Source: Nissolia schottii
Taxonomy: Eukaryota > Streptophyta > Magnoliopsida > Fabales > Fabaceae
Assembly (NCBI GenBank): GCA_003254905.1
Contig: QANU01027021.1
Span: 1-64,000, forward strand
Direction of reading: 5' to 3'
Length of the DNA: 64,000 nucleotides
This document shows positions 45,806 through 58,770 of the stretch, piece after piece (within the stretch, counting starts at the first letter, position 1; each line of letters opens with the position of its first letter). The notes beneath the pieces were generated by a model. The model had not been told where the DNA came from and did no database searches. It was given only the letters and a program-made list of their open reading frames with translations. The position numbers were made by a program, and so were the translations under genes.

Positions 45806-46197
45806 CTGCAATCAAAACGTTTTGGCCTGTTTTGGCCCGCTTTGACCCGGTCTAAACCCGGGTTTTAACTCAGCCCGAACATGATCGGGCCTATTGGGTT
45901 TAGGGTTGGGTTCGGGTCCTCAAAATTGGCCCGGTCTAAATATAGGGCCGGGTTCGGGTATATGCCAACCCGGCCCATGAACACCCCTAACCGTTACCAT
46001 ATGCTCTCATCTCAGTTTGTTAGAATTGTTCTGTGCTGTGTTCCATGTAGCATAGTGTAGGAGTAATTTCAATTTAATCTAACTGAATTTGTGCTGAACG
46101 AGGGACAACAAAGTTGGGTGGCGTAGAGTTTGGTGCCAGCTGTTTGTCTTCGCCTCTTTAGGATCAAACCTTGCCTTGGAAAAGAAAGGAAGAAATC

Positions 46198-49100
46198 ATG
46201 GGCACGGATGCAACGGGAAGCGGAGGGTACTCTCTGCTGAAGGATTTAAGAGTTGAAATTGAAGTAAAGGAGGGGACTTTCTCTGTCTGTTTTTGGGCTT
46301 ATTTGATGAGCTCCACTGCATTTCCTGCAACCATTATCCAGCAGGTATTGATTACTTCTCTTTCTCTTAACCTTTTTTTTTCCCTGCCAAGTTTTTGTTT
46401 TTCCAAAAATGTGATAAAGTTTCAGTCTTTTTATTTTCTTTGGCATTTCATTTTAAGGGTTTTGAGCGTTTCTATCTGTTCTCTAAGGATGGCGGCTTCC
46501 CTCGTTGTGTATTTATGTGGCTGGTTGGTTTTTGTGATAAACAAATAAATGGCTTCGGTTTAAATCTTCTTGATTTAGCATTTTAATGATATTGTAGCTT
46601 GAAATTTAAATCATCTGTGTGGACAACTTGTTTTTCATGTCCAGTAAATGTGATTTTATTTGTATATATTCTCTTCAGTCATCTTGTATGAATCAAGCAT
46701 AAGAAACTTGCAAATTCTTTATTTGTATCTTCCACTATCACTGCATATTAAATTTCTTATGACAGTTAATGGGCTAGGATAATCCATGTGGTATATAGAT
46801 CATGTGTTATGGATCAAGTTCAAGTTTTGTGGTTCTAAAGTTCTTGTATTATTGTATTCTTGAATCCGTGAGGTAAATAGATCATATATATTTTATTGTG
46901 TCTAAAACTTGTGAATTATGTCAAATTCTGTACTTTCGAGTGTTAATAAGATAAATTCAGGTGACTCAGATTTTCTGACTAATATCTTACATATTTTTGT
47001 ATTCCTTAAGACATTATTAGTATTTTTTTTCCTTTCTCTTTCATACTTTGTCCCTTTTGTGCTACCTTATCCCCTGATTTATTTGTGCGGAATGTGGATT
47101 GATCCCCAATTCCTCATGTTGTGCTCAATATTCTGCTCCCTGTTCTACTTAAACTCTGACCCTAAATCTTTCGTCGCTCTGTATTTTAGAATTTTGAGTA
47201 GACACCTTTGTAATTAACATGTCTATGTATGATGCTGATGATATGTGACTGATTGTCTGAACTGATTTAACTCTCCCGATCCACCAATCTGTACCACATC
47301 TGTAACGCAACCCAGAAGGGTCTGAATATTTGACTGTGCCGCTTTGAGATTGTCTTATTTAGAGAGGCAGATGGAATAATTGTTTTGTTTCATTTGTCCT
47401 GTTGTCTACATAACTCTGAGGTTGAACTTTTTCACTCTCAATGTACTATCATTTTTTTTGCATTAGCTTTTTGGTGTACGATCGTAAGTTTTGATTATTT
47501 AATTCAAGGTATAGCTTAATATATACTAATTGGTTATGCAGGTTTACTCTGATGTCTCCGAAAGTGCTCCTTTCCTTGTTATTAACAATGATAAGAGAAT
47601 TAATCTTCTACCAGTTCTTCTCTTACATGAAGAAGCTCCTGATACTGGCAATATCAGTTCCTGGAAAGAAGTTGCATCTGCAACTGTGGATTTTGAGTTT
47701 CCATTGGAAAAGTGGATTCATCTTGGATGTGAGGTATTTTCTATGATTACCTGAGGATTGCATTGTGTCAATTGTTTGCATGTTTCTTTGTGGATGGATT
47801 TATTTTCACTGAGAAATCAATAATACTCTGGTTGTGCTAACTATTTATTATTGGGTATGACATTGGAAAAATGTAGATTTCTTTTTGACTTTCATGTTTC
47901 ATTTATCATGTTTATGTCTTCCCTAAGGTAGCGTTTGGTAAGCATCCCAGGACAGAAAATATGGAGATGCAGGGACAGCAAAGACGTGTCACTTGCGTCT
48001 CTTCATTTTGGAGGTACGGAAGAGATGTGTCTCTTGCATTCCAGACATCTCTTTTGTATTTTTCTTTCATAGATATATAAAAATTAGTTAAAAAATTATC
48101 CTAAGACAGACAATTTTTAGTTTTATGTTTTGGTCTCTTTCTCCAAACATGTTCCTGTCCCCATTGTCTTCGTATTTTTTGTCCCTAGACGCTTACCAAA
48201 CACTACCCAAAGGCACCGCAGTAACAGACAATGGAACACTCTCCTTGCTTCTACATGGAGAGGCTAATCCTTTCCTTTTCTTTTAATTTTTGTTTAATGT
48301 GAATATATGACAGGTCCATCTTTGTAATTACAGGTTTCTCCTAATCATATCCAGCTACATATTAATGGAGAGATTGTAGGAGAACGATCTCTGTCTTCCT
48401 TATTAGATAAGGAATCCAACTCAAGTAATTTGAGGAAAATAGTTTTGGCAAATATTGGTGGAGATGGAAATAATGTGCTGGGTTATGTGCACAATTTTGA
48501 AGCCTCCCCTTTTGTTTCATCTATTAAAGATTGCCATTTGAAGGTGATTCTGTGATTGTAATTTTTGTTCTCAAAATCCCACTTTAGTTTTCATTAATTT
48601 GTATATTCTCATAGATTATCTGAATTAGCACAAAGTGACAATTTAAATTGTTCCTTTCTGGACAACTCTATAACGCATGATGCCAGGATCCTCCTCTGAA
48701 GTTGTCAATTGATGAGTCATCTGCTGCTGAGATTGAAGAAGAAAGTGATGGTGTTTGGAGCATTGTTGGTGGCAAGGTAAGAAAGATGTTTTGTACAAGA
48801 CATCCTGTTAATCTATGTGCTCATTCTTATGAATCATAAAGAGTGCTCCTACTTAAGTCTTCCATTTTCTTTTGGAGTTTAATTTTGGAAATTGTGTTTG
48901 TCATTTGAAAGCTGCTCATAATTTTCTTCTATATTCATAGCCATAAAATAAAAATGTCTTACTATTCTACAAATGCTCTGACCATAAATGTTCTTGTCAT
49001 ATAACATTTCTAAAATAGTCGTATGAATATACCCATAAGACTTTAATCATCCGTGTTTATTCTTTGGCTCTAAATTCAAGAACCTTGTACTATGAATTTC

Positions 49101-52100
49101 TAATGCATATTAAACCTTACATGGACAAGTCTGCAGCGTTAAGAGTTGTGACAAATTACTTGGTCACAATTGAAAAGTTCAAATATGAAAAAAAAAGTGT
49201 GGGGGGTGGAGAGGGAAGAGTGCCAATTGCTATATGATTTTTCATTTAGCATCAACTTCAGTTCATGGTTTTTTTAACTTGATTGATCAGAAGTAAACTA
49301 TTATGTCTTATAGTTGTTCAAGGAACACCGCAATATAAGTCAATTAGAAATTTATTATTTACTAGTTTTGTTTTTGGTGGTTCTCATGCATGTTTGTAGA
49401 ATAATACAGTACTTTCCTGTCAGATAGAACAAATATTTGCCATTTATGTGCATTTATTTGGTCATGTAGTTTGAATTGACTACATCACTTGTTTCCAACT
49501 ACTAGAATACAAAATATTTACTTTTGAATTTACTAATGTTTACTTATTTCTTGCTTATGAGGTACCTTTCTAGTACAACACGTTAATTCCAGTGCTAACT
49601 TTATGAAAGGGCCTCGAGTTAAACCTGGGATAAAAATTGTATATACAAGAAGAAATTATTAGAGTTGGCCAAGCCCCTCTAAGATAAGTGGGGCAATAGG
49701 AGAACTAGAAGTTGGGCCCTCTGAAAATGTAACCCACTTGCTAAGGTGGTATTGAAGAGTGAGGATTGTAGATAGAATGCTTGAATTCTGTTATGAGGGT
49801 ATTTCTCAAATGAATGGGGAGGGGAGATTAGGCATTTGCTGGCAAAGGCTTGGTGTTGAGTCCCTCTACATTTCTCAGTTCTATCTCTTTTTTACCCTAT
49901 ACTTTCTCTTGTATTTCCCTTATATTGTAGATAAATCCTCAATGGGTTGAGTTGCAATGCATTAATACGTAAAAATTTCTATATCTTTTAGCTCTTTGTT
50001 GTTTCTTATCAAGTGACACCAGAGTTACCGGTCATGGGAGTTTGAATGGCTGCTATACACTCTGAAATGGAAGCTAGGGTGGAGGGAGTTGATGAAGAAG
50101 AGGCTTGGGGAAATGATCACTCTAGAAAAAAGGATGGGTGACTGTTGCAAGACATCAGGTGCAACCAAGAATGTGGCAAATCAAGGCGCAACAAGCAACG
50201 TAGCACTATGAGAAAGGAAGAGGACGATCTGATGTGACGCGACCATAGTTGGAAACTTGAGCTCCTTGTGTTTTTAGGGGGATGATGCCTATGGGTAGTT
50301 AATTAGGGTGGACTGCTACTTTAAGATCAATGTAGGGGAGGACAACGAGAAACTTAGGTTGATTTTGGGGATGTTGGAGGCAGAGCTCTAGTTTGGTATC
50401 AAATGGTGGTAGGATAAGACCCTATTGCCTACTTGGAGAAAATTCAAGGAGGCCCTCATCTAGTTGTTTCAGCCAGAAACTGGCCATAACCCATTGAGGC
50501 CAATCCTGAAACTGAGGCGAGGCAAATCGGTTCTGTCATGGACTTATGAGGATCAAGTTGAACTGATGACCTCAGGCCCCATGAGGAGTGCTTGAGGAAA
50601 GTTGGATGAGGTTGTGTGACTCTTGAGAGGACGATGCCATGATCAAACCAAAGGGCTATGTGAGTTGAAGGATTCATATCAGAGACCTTTGACCCTATTA
50701 TGCTAGTTGAGTTGAAGGTTTCAAGCACCACGGTGGGCTTTGAAGGCAGGGGTTCTTAGACAATGGGACCCTGGGGATGTCCTTTCAAGATGTTACAGCG
50801 CACTCAACTAGAACTTCATCAATTGTTAGCTTTAGAGTCCTACATTGCTACGGGATAAGGTCCATTGTCAAATTCATAAAATTGTGGGGTAAAAGTTGTC
50901 CCGTTGCTGGAGAATTGTCATATAAATATTGTTTGATACAAGCTGATTTAAATCCCTAAAAATTAGCTAAATTGCTACAACTAAGCTGTCGTAATTAAAG
51001 AGAGAATAATGTATTTAGATATTACAGTTATACACAATTGCATAGAATTTGCTGGCTTTAAAGTTCGAGCAATGCTATGAATTTGCTGATTTAAATCAGC
51101 ACTGATCTTGCCAATCAGTTCAACTAATTTTTCCAATAAATCAGCACTGATCTTGCCAATCAGTCCCACTGATTTTGCCAATCAATCCTATTTACACTAT
51201 GCAGCCTTTATATAAAGTTGGGGGTTCCTCCCCCATGAGCTAGGTTTTGGAGTTAAGTTAGGCCCACTCAATTCTTAAGAGTTAGACGCCAGCCTATTTT
51301 TAGTAACAAGCCTGTAATAGCCAAGTGAATGAGAGTAAAAATTATAGTCCTTAATCTTCGACCCTTCAAAACTGCAGCCACTATGTGGGTACATCTGAAG
51401 AAAGTGTATAATCAGAATAACATTGCTCGCAGATTCCAGCTTGAACATGAAATAACCATTTTTCACCAGGACAATTTCTCAATCTTTGGTTTTTATTCTC
51501 ATTTTATGAATCTTTGGCCTGAATACATTGACAGTATCTATGAAAATTTGACTCTTGAAGGCCTCAGCTTGGTACAATCAGTTCATGATTCCACTAAATG
51601 AGACCAATTTCTTATGAAATTGAGATCTAATTTTGAAGATATTTGGTCCAATCTCATGAAAAGAGACCCTGTACCCTCTTTGGATGCATGTCTCAATGAT
51701 TTGTTTCGTGAAGAACAGTGACTCCTCATATAAACAACCATGGAACAACAAAGGTCCACCTCTGTTCCAATGGCGTATGTAGCACAAGGCAAGCCAAGGG
51801 GATGGTACATGAGTACAATCCAATGTTTTTGTTGCAAAAGGCTTGGACATTTTGCTTCAGACTGTCCAAATAAGTTCTGCAATTATTGCAAAAAAGAGGG
51901 ACATATCTTCAAAGAATGTCCAACAAGACCACCTAGGTGAACTACAACAACCTTTACTGCCTCAATTGGTTCTTCTTCTACTAGTACTTCTGCTGATACA
52001 GCATCTGTGCAACATAATGCTGCTGCCCCTGTTCAAACTTTGACCCCTGAAATGGTTCAACAAATGATCATTTCAGCATTTTCAGCTTTGGGACTCTCAG

Positions 52101-55100
52101 GTAAACTTTGTTCGATCTCTGCTCCTTGGCACTTTGATTCAGGGGCTTTGAACCGTGTGACCAACAATGCTGAATCTCTTACTAATGTCACGAAATATTC
52201 TGGAAATCTCAAAATTCTTATTGTTGATGAAAATCATTTATCCATCACAGTCACTGGTGATGTTCATCTTTAACTGATGTTTTGGTTTCTCCCGGCCTTA
52301 CTAGTAACCTTATTTTCATTGGTCAATTAGTTGATAATGATTGTCGAGTTGAATTTTCAAAATCTGGTTGTGTTGTGCATGATCAAGACTCAGGGAAGAT
52401 GATCGCGAAGGGGCCTAAAGTTGGACGCCTTTTTCCACTCAATTTTTATTTGTCTTCAGCATTTCCTTTCCTTTTGTTTCTTGTAATTCTGCTAGTGTTG
52501 ATTACCATATGTGGCATAAGCATCTTGGACATCCAAACTCAAATGTTCTTCATGATTTGTTGAAATCTGATTTTCTTGGAAATAGAGTCCCCGTCCCTTA
52601 ATGCTATTCAATTTGATTGCATTTCTTGTAAACTTGACAAAAGTAAAGTACAACCTTTTCCAACTCACCAATCAAATGTAGGTCAACTTTTTGATATGAT
52701 ACATAGTGATTTGTGGGGGATGGCACCTGTAATATCTCATGCTCATTACAACATGTACTTTGTCACTTTTATTGACGACTGCAGTCGTTTCACATGGATT
52801 TAGTTTTTGCACTCTAAATATGAAGTGTTCTCTGCTTTCAAACTTTTTCATGCTTACTATGTGTTGGGGGGGGGAATACACATCTCATTTATTTCAAAAA
52901 TTATTGCAAACTAAGGGTATTTTATCTCAAAGGTCATGCACTTCCGCCCTGCACCCCCCCCCCCCTAAAGGTTGCTGAAAGGAAAAATCATCATCTTCTT
53001 GATGTAGTCCGCACTTTGCTAGAATCTTCTGGGCCATCTCGGTTTTGATGTGAAGCGCTATCTACTGCTGTCCATCTCATTAATTGTTTGCCTTCTCCAT
53101 CATTGAACAATGGCTCTCCTTTCTCACAATTATTTGGTCATCCAGCCACATATTCAAATCTCCGTACTTTTGGTTGTGTGTTATGTCCATCTTCCTCCAC
53201 AAGAATGCACCAAGTTCAGTCTGTCAAGTGTGCCTTTCTTGGATACTCTGCTCACCAAAAAGGTTTTCTGTGTTATGATCTTAATCTGTATCAGATTCGG
53301 GATTCTCGAAATGTCATTTTTCAAGAAAACAAATACTTTTTGCAACCAATCATGACCTTCCCTCTTCATCCTCAATTTCTGTTTTGCCATTGTTTTCTAA
53401 CACTTCTAGAGGACCATCATCACCAAAGCCTCCCTTGATGTACCATAGACGTAATAAAGCCACTGCAAATCATCTTTCTGCACCTATTGGGCCCCCTCAC
53501 GATCACTCTCTGGTTGCTGCTCCTGTGCTTGTTCCAGAACCAGCTCCTATGTGACTTAGTTCTCACATTCGTAAACCCCCAAAAAAGTATGATTTCTCCT
53601 ATTCTTTATCATTGACAGCAACTTTAACATCTGTTTCGATTCCTTCTTCATATAAACAGGCAATGGGGCATGAAAGTTGGCAGAAAGCTATTGAAACAGA
53701 ACTTCTAGCACTCGAAGAAAATCAAACATGGGATGTTGTGCCAAGTACCTCATCAGTTAAACCTCTTGGCAGCAAGTTTGTATTCACTATAAAGCTTCGT
53801 TTAGATGGATCTATAGATCGATACAAGGCTCATATGATTGTTCTTGGAAATAAGCTAGACTATGAGCTTGACTATGATGAGACTTTTGCACTTGTCGCCA
53901 AGATGACCACAATGCACACTATTCTAGCCCTTGCTGCATCCCACTCCTGGCAATTACATCAAATGGATGTAAAAAATGCATTCCTCCATGGTGATCTCAA
54001 GGAGGAAGTTTACATCAAACTTCCTACTGGTATGCCTACACCTGTACCTAATATTGTTTGCAAATTAAAATGCTCTTTATATGGCTTGAAATAGGCACCA
54101 AGAGTATGGTTTGAGAAGTTTCGATCCACACTACTTGGTTTTTTGTTCACACAAAGTCAATATGATCCATCCTTCTTTCTACAAATGACTTCTAAAGGAA
54201 TTGTGGTACTCCTTGTTTATGTGGACAACATTGTGGTGATGGGTTCTAATCAAGAGGCCATCTCTATAATTAAGCAAGTATTGTATTCAACTTTTCACAT
54301 GAAAGAACTTGGTCAGCTCACTTACTTCTTGAGGCTAGAAGTGCATTATCAACCTAAAGGCATATTTCTCAATCAAGACAAGTATATTTAGGACCTGATT
54401 CAATCACACCCCCATGGAAATTAATGTGAAATATAGGCGAGATGAAGGTAATCTTCTAGAAGACCCAAATTTGTATCGCAAGTTGGTTGGTAGTCTTATC
54501 TACGTAACCATCATCCGTCCAAACATTTCTTATGTTGTTCACAGAGTTAGAAAGTTCATGCAATCCCCCCGACATCTCCACCTTTCTAAAGTGCACCGCA
54601 TCATTCGATACCTTCTTGGCATCTCGAAGCATGGCTATTCTTCCCTATGGGTTCATCACTCCAACTCCAAGCTTACAGTGATGCTAATTAGGCTGGATGT
54701 CCCGACACAAGGAAATCTACAACTGGTTAGTTTATGTTTCTGGGTGATGCTCCCATCTCATGGAAATGCAAGAAACAACACTCAGTTTCTAAATCATCCA
54801 CTAAATTGAAGTATCTCACCATGCCTATTGCCTGCTCTGAAATAATTTGGTTGTGTGGTCTTCTCATAGAACTCAGTTTTTTTCAACCAAAACCAACCCC
54901 GATACATGCTGACAACACAAGTGCTATACAAATTGCAGCCAATCTGGTTTAGCATGAACGGACAAATAACACGCCAGCGTCAATTTCCTGGTTAGCAAAT
55001 TGATGCTTGTAGATTTACCAACATCAATGTGAGGGGGGTGTCAATAGGATTGATTGGCAAAATCTGTGGGACTGATTGACAAGATCAGTGCTGATTTAAA

Positions 55101-58100
55101 TCAGCAGATTCATATCATTGCTGGAACTTTAAAGCCAACAAAGTTTATGCAATCGTGTATAACTGTAATATGTAAATACATTATTCGCTCTTTAATTAGG
55201 ATAGCTTAGTTGTAGCAATTTAGCTAATTTTCGGGGATTTAAATCAGCTTGTATCAAACAATATTTATATGACAATTCTCTAGCAATGAGGACACAATTT
55301 TTACCCCACAATTTCCTGAGTTTGACGTAGAAGTGTAAGACAGGGGCTTCAAGGAAATCAAATGGGCCCCACTCTATGTAACTAAATGATGAGCTGTACT
55401 TGTGTGAGTGGGAGAGCTGGGAAATGTGGGGGATTCTCGTGTACAAGGTGGTATTTGTATGGGAGTGAGGGTGTGTGAACGAGGGAGGCGATAACTAGGA
55501 CTAGACTTTTGGGAGAGACTGAGCTGTGAGCCAATCTAATGCTCAGGAGCTTCTCCTTTTCTGCATTAACTTTGTACTGTTTCTCTTCTTCTTGGGTTGT
55601 TTACAATACAACAATGTTCTTTCTTTTTTCCTTGCTCATTTTGTGGTCTCTATCACCTTCCTTTTGGTTGAAACTTGAAAATCAATTTGGCACAGGCATC
55701 TTGTCGTAGGAACTTCTCTTTGGATGTTGTTTTATCAGATGCCTTTGGCCACCCTGTTGATAAGGAGAATGAGGTTTGTATCCTGGCTTTAATATGGATC
55801 AAGTTAGTGCTCTCTACTTGGAAGAGATGTAGGATTTGTGGCATTCACATTACTCTTTCCTGATGATGTTACCAGGTTTTTGCTTCACTTTTGTATGCTG
55901 ACACGGGGGCACCTGTGGAGAAGACAATTGATGAAGATGCACCCCTTTTGGCTAGCTATGACGGAATTGAATTTTCTTCTTGTAAAAGACCAAGTAAACT
56001 TTTACTGGGTCGGGCCTCTTTCAAGCTCAAGATATCTCAGGTAAAGATATCACATATGAAATGTTGGCTTATGCTATCTCTTCCAATGAAAGGTATTTTG
56101 AACTTGATGAAAACATTTTCCAGCCCTTGCCCTATATTTTGATAATTACAGGAGAAGCGAGTATTATATGGAAAGTAACATGATTATTATAACCAATTGG
56201 ACAAATGTTCACAGTACTTACACCCGTTACCATCATTTCAAATACTGCCTTTATAGATTCTCCTATTGTGTTAACATACATGGGCACCTGATTCTTTGAG
56301 AAAAGAAGCATTAAGCAAAATCCAATAAAACATAATGAGGAAAAACCGTGTTTGAATTAGGCTTTCAACTAAGTTTATCATTTTTGAGTTCCTTCATAAC
56401 TGAACTTATTTCAAAATTTCAGAATTAAGGTCGCATCCTAAACACATTCTCTACTATTAAAAAGTGTGAAACATCTAACAGAAAGGATAGGTACTTGTAT
56501 TTGAGATTCTAATGTGCAGCCATGTTATTTTATCCCAAAAAAAATGCACAGCCATATCTTGTTATTAATGATTGTTGTGAACCATAGTGAGACACAATTG
56601 TCAAGGTGGATCATGCCATTACAGTTACAGATATGCTCTTGCCAATGCCTTTTCTGTTTATAGTTTGATAGTTTTATTTTTCCTGTAATAAACACGTTTT
56701 TCTTGCAATTTGCAAGCTCGGTTGAGACTTGAAGCAGTTTTGTATTAAAATTATAAAACTAATCATATCACTGTCTAATTCAAAGGTTCTAGGTGGTGAA
56801 CGTTGTGCTGCTTAGAACTAAATGATGGGTTGATATGTTTTATTGTACTGGTTATACTTGTCTTTTAACTTCAATTACAATGTCATGAAATATATGAATA
56901 CTGTCTCAAATTAATGATGGAGGACTACGCTCAAATCCACTGCTTTCTTTCAGTCTATAATTTTTGCAGATGACCCCCTATAATTGTATTTTGATATTCT
57001 CTGGCTCTCTGAGTAACTATTTTTCCATTTGCCAGCTTTCGTCTAAGTGTGACAACAGGTTGTTCCTCATCAGATTCTGTGTTCCAAAATTAGGAAATTA
57101 TCCTTTTCTCGAGGCACACTCCCGTCCAGTTCGATGCATCTCTAGGAGCCGTAATACAAGATTGTCTACTCTGGTGTGGAAAAGGTCAACTCCTGCTCAT
57201 CATCGACTTAATTTAATGCAAGATTCTGCTATGGATGATGGATCCATGGAACTTCAGCATTCTGGTCATGAAGGAAAAGCCAATCCACTGATGAAACGGT
57301 TTAGATTTGGACAGGACAAGATATCTGTATCAGTGAAGGCTGACCCCAACTTAGAGCAACCTGATGAGGAATGTAATTCTCATGTCCAGACTGCTAACCA
57401 GGTTGTTACTTGTTTCTAAACCAAAATTTGAGAAAACCAATTGGATGTTGGTTATATCTACTGTCATTTTTCCGTCCCTCTCTATTACCTTATCAGCTCC
57501 TAACATTTGAAAAACAAAGCTAAACTTATTTTAAAATTAGTTTCAAACCAAATACTATTTAATATTTAGTTTTTATCCAAAACTGTTTTAAGTTAGTTTA
57601 TTTTAATACAGGTGATAAGTTGGTTCTATTTTGTACCATGTTAAGTTGGATTTTCAAGTTGCCAAACAGTCCCTTAACATTTTATCTTTATCTTTATCTA
57701 ACATAAATAAATGCAATGAGAAAAAAAACAGAAAGTGGAATTTGGCATGTGCATGGATGGCCAACTTTGTACTTTATAGCTTTTATAGCTATTATGCATA
57801 ATATGGTGCTACAGTCACTAGATACTAGTGTGAAGTAGTGAACTAACTTAGAATGGTCGTAATTTAAAACATTGAACATATTCTATCCAGAAATTCTTGT
57901 TACTAAATTTATATGGCCAGTTTGATCTTCTCATGTATAGATGATATTGCAGCTAGAAACACTTGTTTCTTAATTCTAACATGGATTTTAATGAAACTGG
58001 TGTTACCTGGACTGTAACATTTTAACTTCTTTCCCTCTGCCAAGTTCGTTACATACTTTCATGCTATATAAACCTTTTATGATGTTTCTTGTAATTATTT

Positions 58101-58473
58101 CTTTATGACCCTTGTTAAGCCTACTTCTTTTATGTCATTTTCTTTCATACTAATTATTGAACTATCACTGAAAACTTACTGTAAATTTGGTTCAGAATGG
58201 GTTTACAACAAGCTTGTATGGCAGACCTGCTAACTTAGATGAGGCAGATGACTCTCCATCTGATTCAGAGAGTATAGGGGAGAGAAATTCTCCTCCAAAT
58301 ATCGTGGCAAGTAGAAGATATCTGATATCTGATATGACTGTTTTTAAATACTGCCTGGCAGGCTTGGCTGAGAGATCTCTTATGCTTAAGGAAATTGCTC
58401 CCTTGGCCTCAGACAAAGAAATTTCAGAGTTGGCTGATCATGTGTCCCTTTACTCTGGATGTTCACACCATGG
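46198..58473 (+). CDS. Probable SH2-domain protein (SHA/STAT-linker type), first eight exons; 3' part not in window
   Basis: Exons 46198-46344, 47542-47733, 48334-48543, 48687-48776, 55696-55773, 55876-56040, 57036-57401 and 58196-58473 have GT-AG borders and one open frame of about 508 residues (phase 0 until the last, phase 2). The start MGTDATGSGGYSLLKDLRVE is followed by a concanavalin/LamG-like part (FEFPLEKWIHLGCE, then HIQLHINGEIVGE), a middle segment (GRASFKLKISQLSSKCDNRLF, AHSRPVRCISRSRNTR) and an acidic/Ser-rich linker (DDSPSDSESIGERNSP). This resembles plant SH2-domain proteins A/B, which place a STAT-type linker and a phosphotyrosine-binding SH2 domain at the C-terminus. That part is not visible before 64000, so the last intron is over 5.5 kb or the gene is truncated. 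Identity rests on my recognition of the N-terminal half. Confidence 0.6.
47929..48205. mobile_element. hAT-type MITE in intron 2 of the SH2-type gene
   Basis: Terminal inverted repeats TAGCGTTTGGTAAGC and GCTTACCAAACACTA; flanks CCCTAAGG (47921-47928) and CCCAAAGG (48206-48213) agree at 7 of 8 bases. 277 bp, no coding capacity. Confidence 0.88.
49560..50865 (+). mobile_element. Ty3/gypsy gag relic in intron 4
   Basis: 49640-50010 looks like the end of an LTR and leader, with a primer-site-like GTGACACCAGAGTTACC (50014). Gag-type reading follows in several frames: AIHSEMEARVEGVDEEEAW (near 50055), GDDAYGWLIRVDCYFKIN (near 50280) and WRKFKEALI.LFQPETGHNPL (near 50437), the pattern of plant gypsy capsid proteins. 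Stops are frequent. Pol is absent; the copia-related sequences follow. Confidence 0.55.
50866..51196 (-). mobile_element. Solo LTR of the adjacent copia family, inverted
   Basis: The reverse complement matches the 3' LTR at 55039-55327 end to end (TGT(C/A)AATAGGATTGATTGG... to ...TTTGACA). An internal ~45-bp duplication (around CAGCACTGATCTTGCCAATC) makes it longer than 289 bp. The flanks TCCAT and CTATG do not match well, so the duplication has decayed. It splits another LTR-like sequence: GAGTCCTACATTG on the left (50836) and TTTATATAAAG (51207) on the right. Confidence 0.75.
51329..55327 (+). mobile_element. 5'-truncated Ty1/copia element in intron 4, degenerate
   Basis: Gag starts mid-protein (AATMWVHLKKVYNQNN). 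Two zinc knuckles follow (CFCCKRLGHFASDCP near 51826; CNYCKKEGHIFKECP near 51880), then a protease relic (FDSGALNRVTN), integrase (HKHLGHPN near 52517; CISCKLDKSK; MIHSDLWG near 52700), RT (ALEENQTWDVVPS; MDVKNAFLHGDL) and RNase H pieces (ADNTSAIQIA near 54910). The catalytic RT motif reads YVDN, not YVDD (near 54220). The 3' LTR (55039-55327) is preceded by GTGAGGGGGG. No 5' LTR is present. Many stops make it inactive. It lies in the sense orientation within the host intron. Confidence 0.85.
55039..55327 (+). repeat. 3' LTR of the truncated copia element
   Basis: Begins TGTCAATAGGATTG and ends GAGTTTGACG (A to G at the last base). The reverse-oriented homologue at 50866-51196 defines both ends. 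Confidence 0.8.
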
Positions 58474-58556
58474 GTAGGTTAATTTTCTTGTAACTGTTAT
58501 ATAATTGCATTAGTACCATATAAAGGATGATAGTTGGGCCTAATTTCTTGCAGTTA

Positions 58557-58770
58557 GGCTTGGTTTGGTAATGTTGTGGCTTTTTGAGAGTTGCTGAGCT
58601 CTTTGGTTCTCCAAAAGCTGCTCTCAAAAAGCTATAGCAATATTGTTTGGTAAAAGAATGAGGAAGTAGCTCTCAATAGCACCTTTCCTTTTTGTTTACC
58701 AAACACAACAATTGGCTTATGCTTTTTGAGAGCAGGAGAACCTCCTCAAAAAGCTTTACCAAACCAAGCC
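58557..58770. mobile_element. PIF/Harbinger (Tourist-like) MITE in the last visible intron
   Basis: Terminal inverted repeats GGCTTGGTTTGGTAA and TTTACCAAACCAAGCC, flanked by TTA on both sides, the 3-bp duplication of this superfamily. 214 bp; the arms extend inward as CTTTTTGAG/CTCAAAAAG. Confidence 0.85.

Larger units (their letters stand above)
44312..45989. mobile_element. Non-autonomous hAT element upstream of the SH2-type gene
   Basis: Terminal inverted repeats TAGGGGTGTTCAT and ATGAACACCCCTA, and 8-bp flanks ACCGTTAT (44304-44311) and ACCGTTAC (45990-45997) differing at one base, as expected for hAT. Subterminal CCCGG/GGGCC-rich words cluster at both ends. There is no transposase. It carries two minisatellites: CCTCG units at about 44705-44790 and CTGCAATT units at about 45535-45805. 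The right end lies about 208 bp before the ATG at 46198, so it occupies the promoter or 5' UTR region. Confidence 0.9.

Noticed and set aside
45551..45811. Minus-strand frame encoding IAEIAAKLQ repeats
   Set aside because: A by-product of the CTGCAATT minisatellite in the hAT element; no gene signals.
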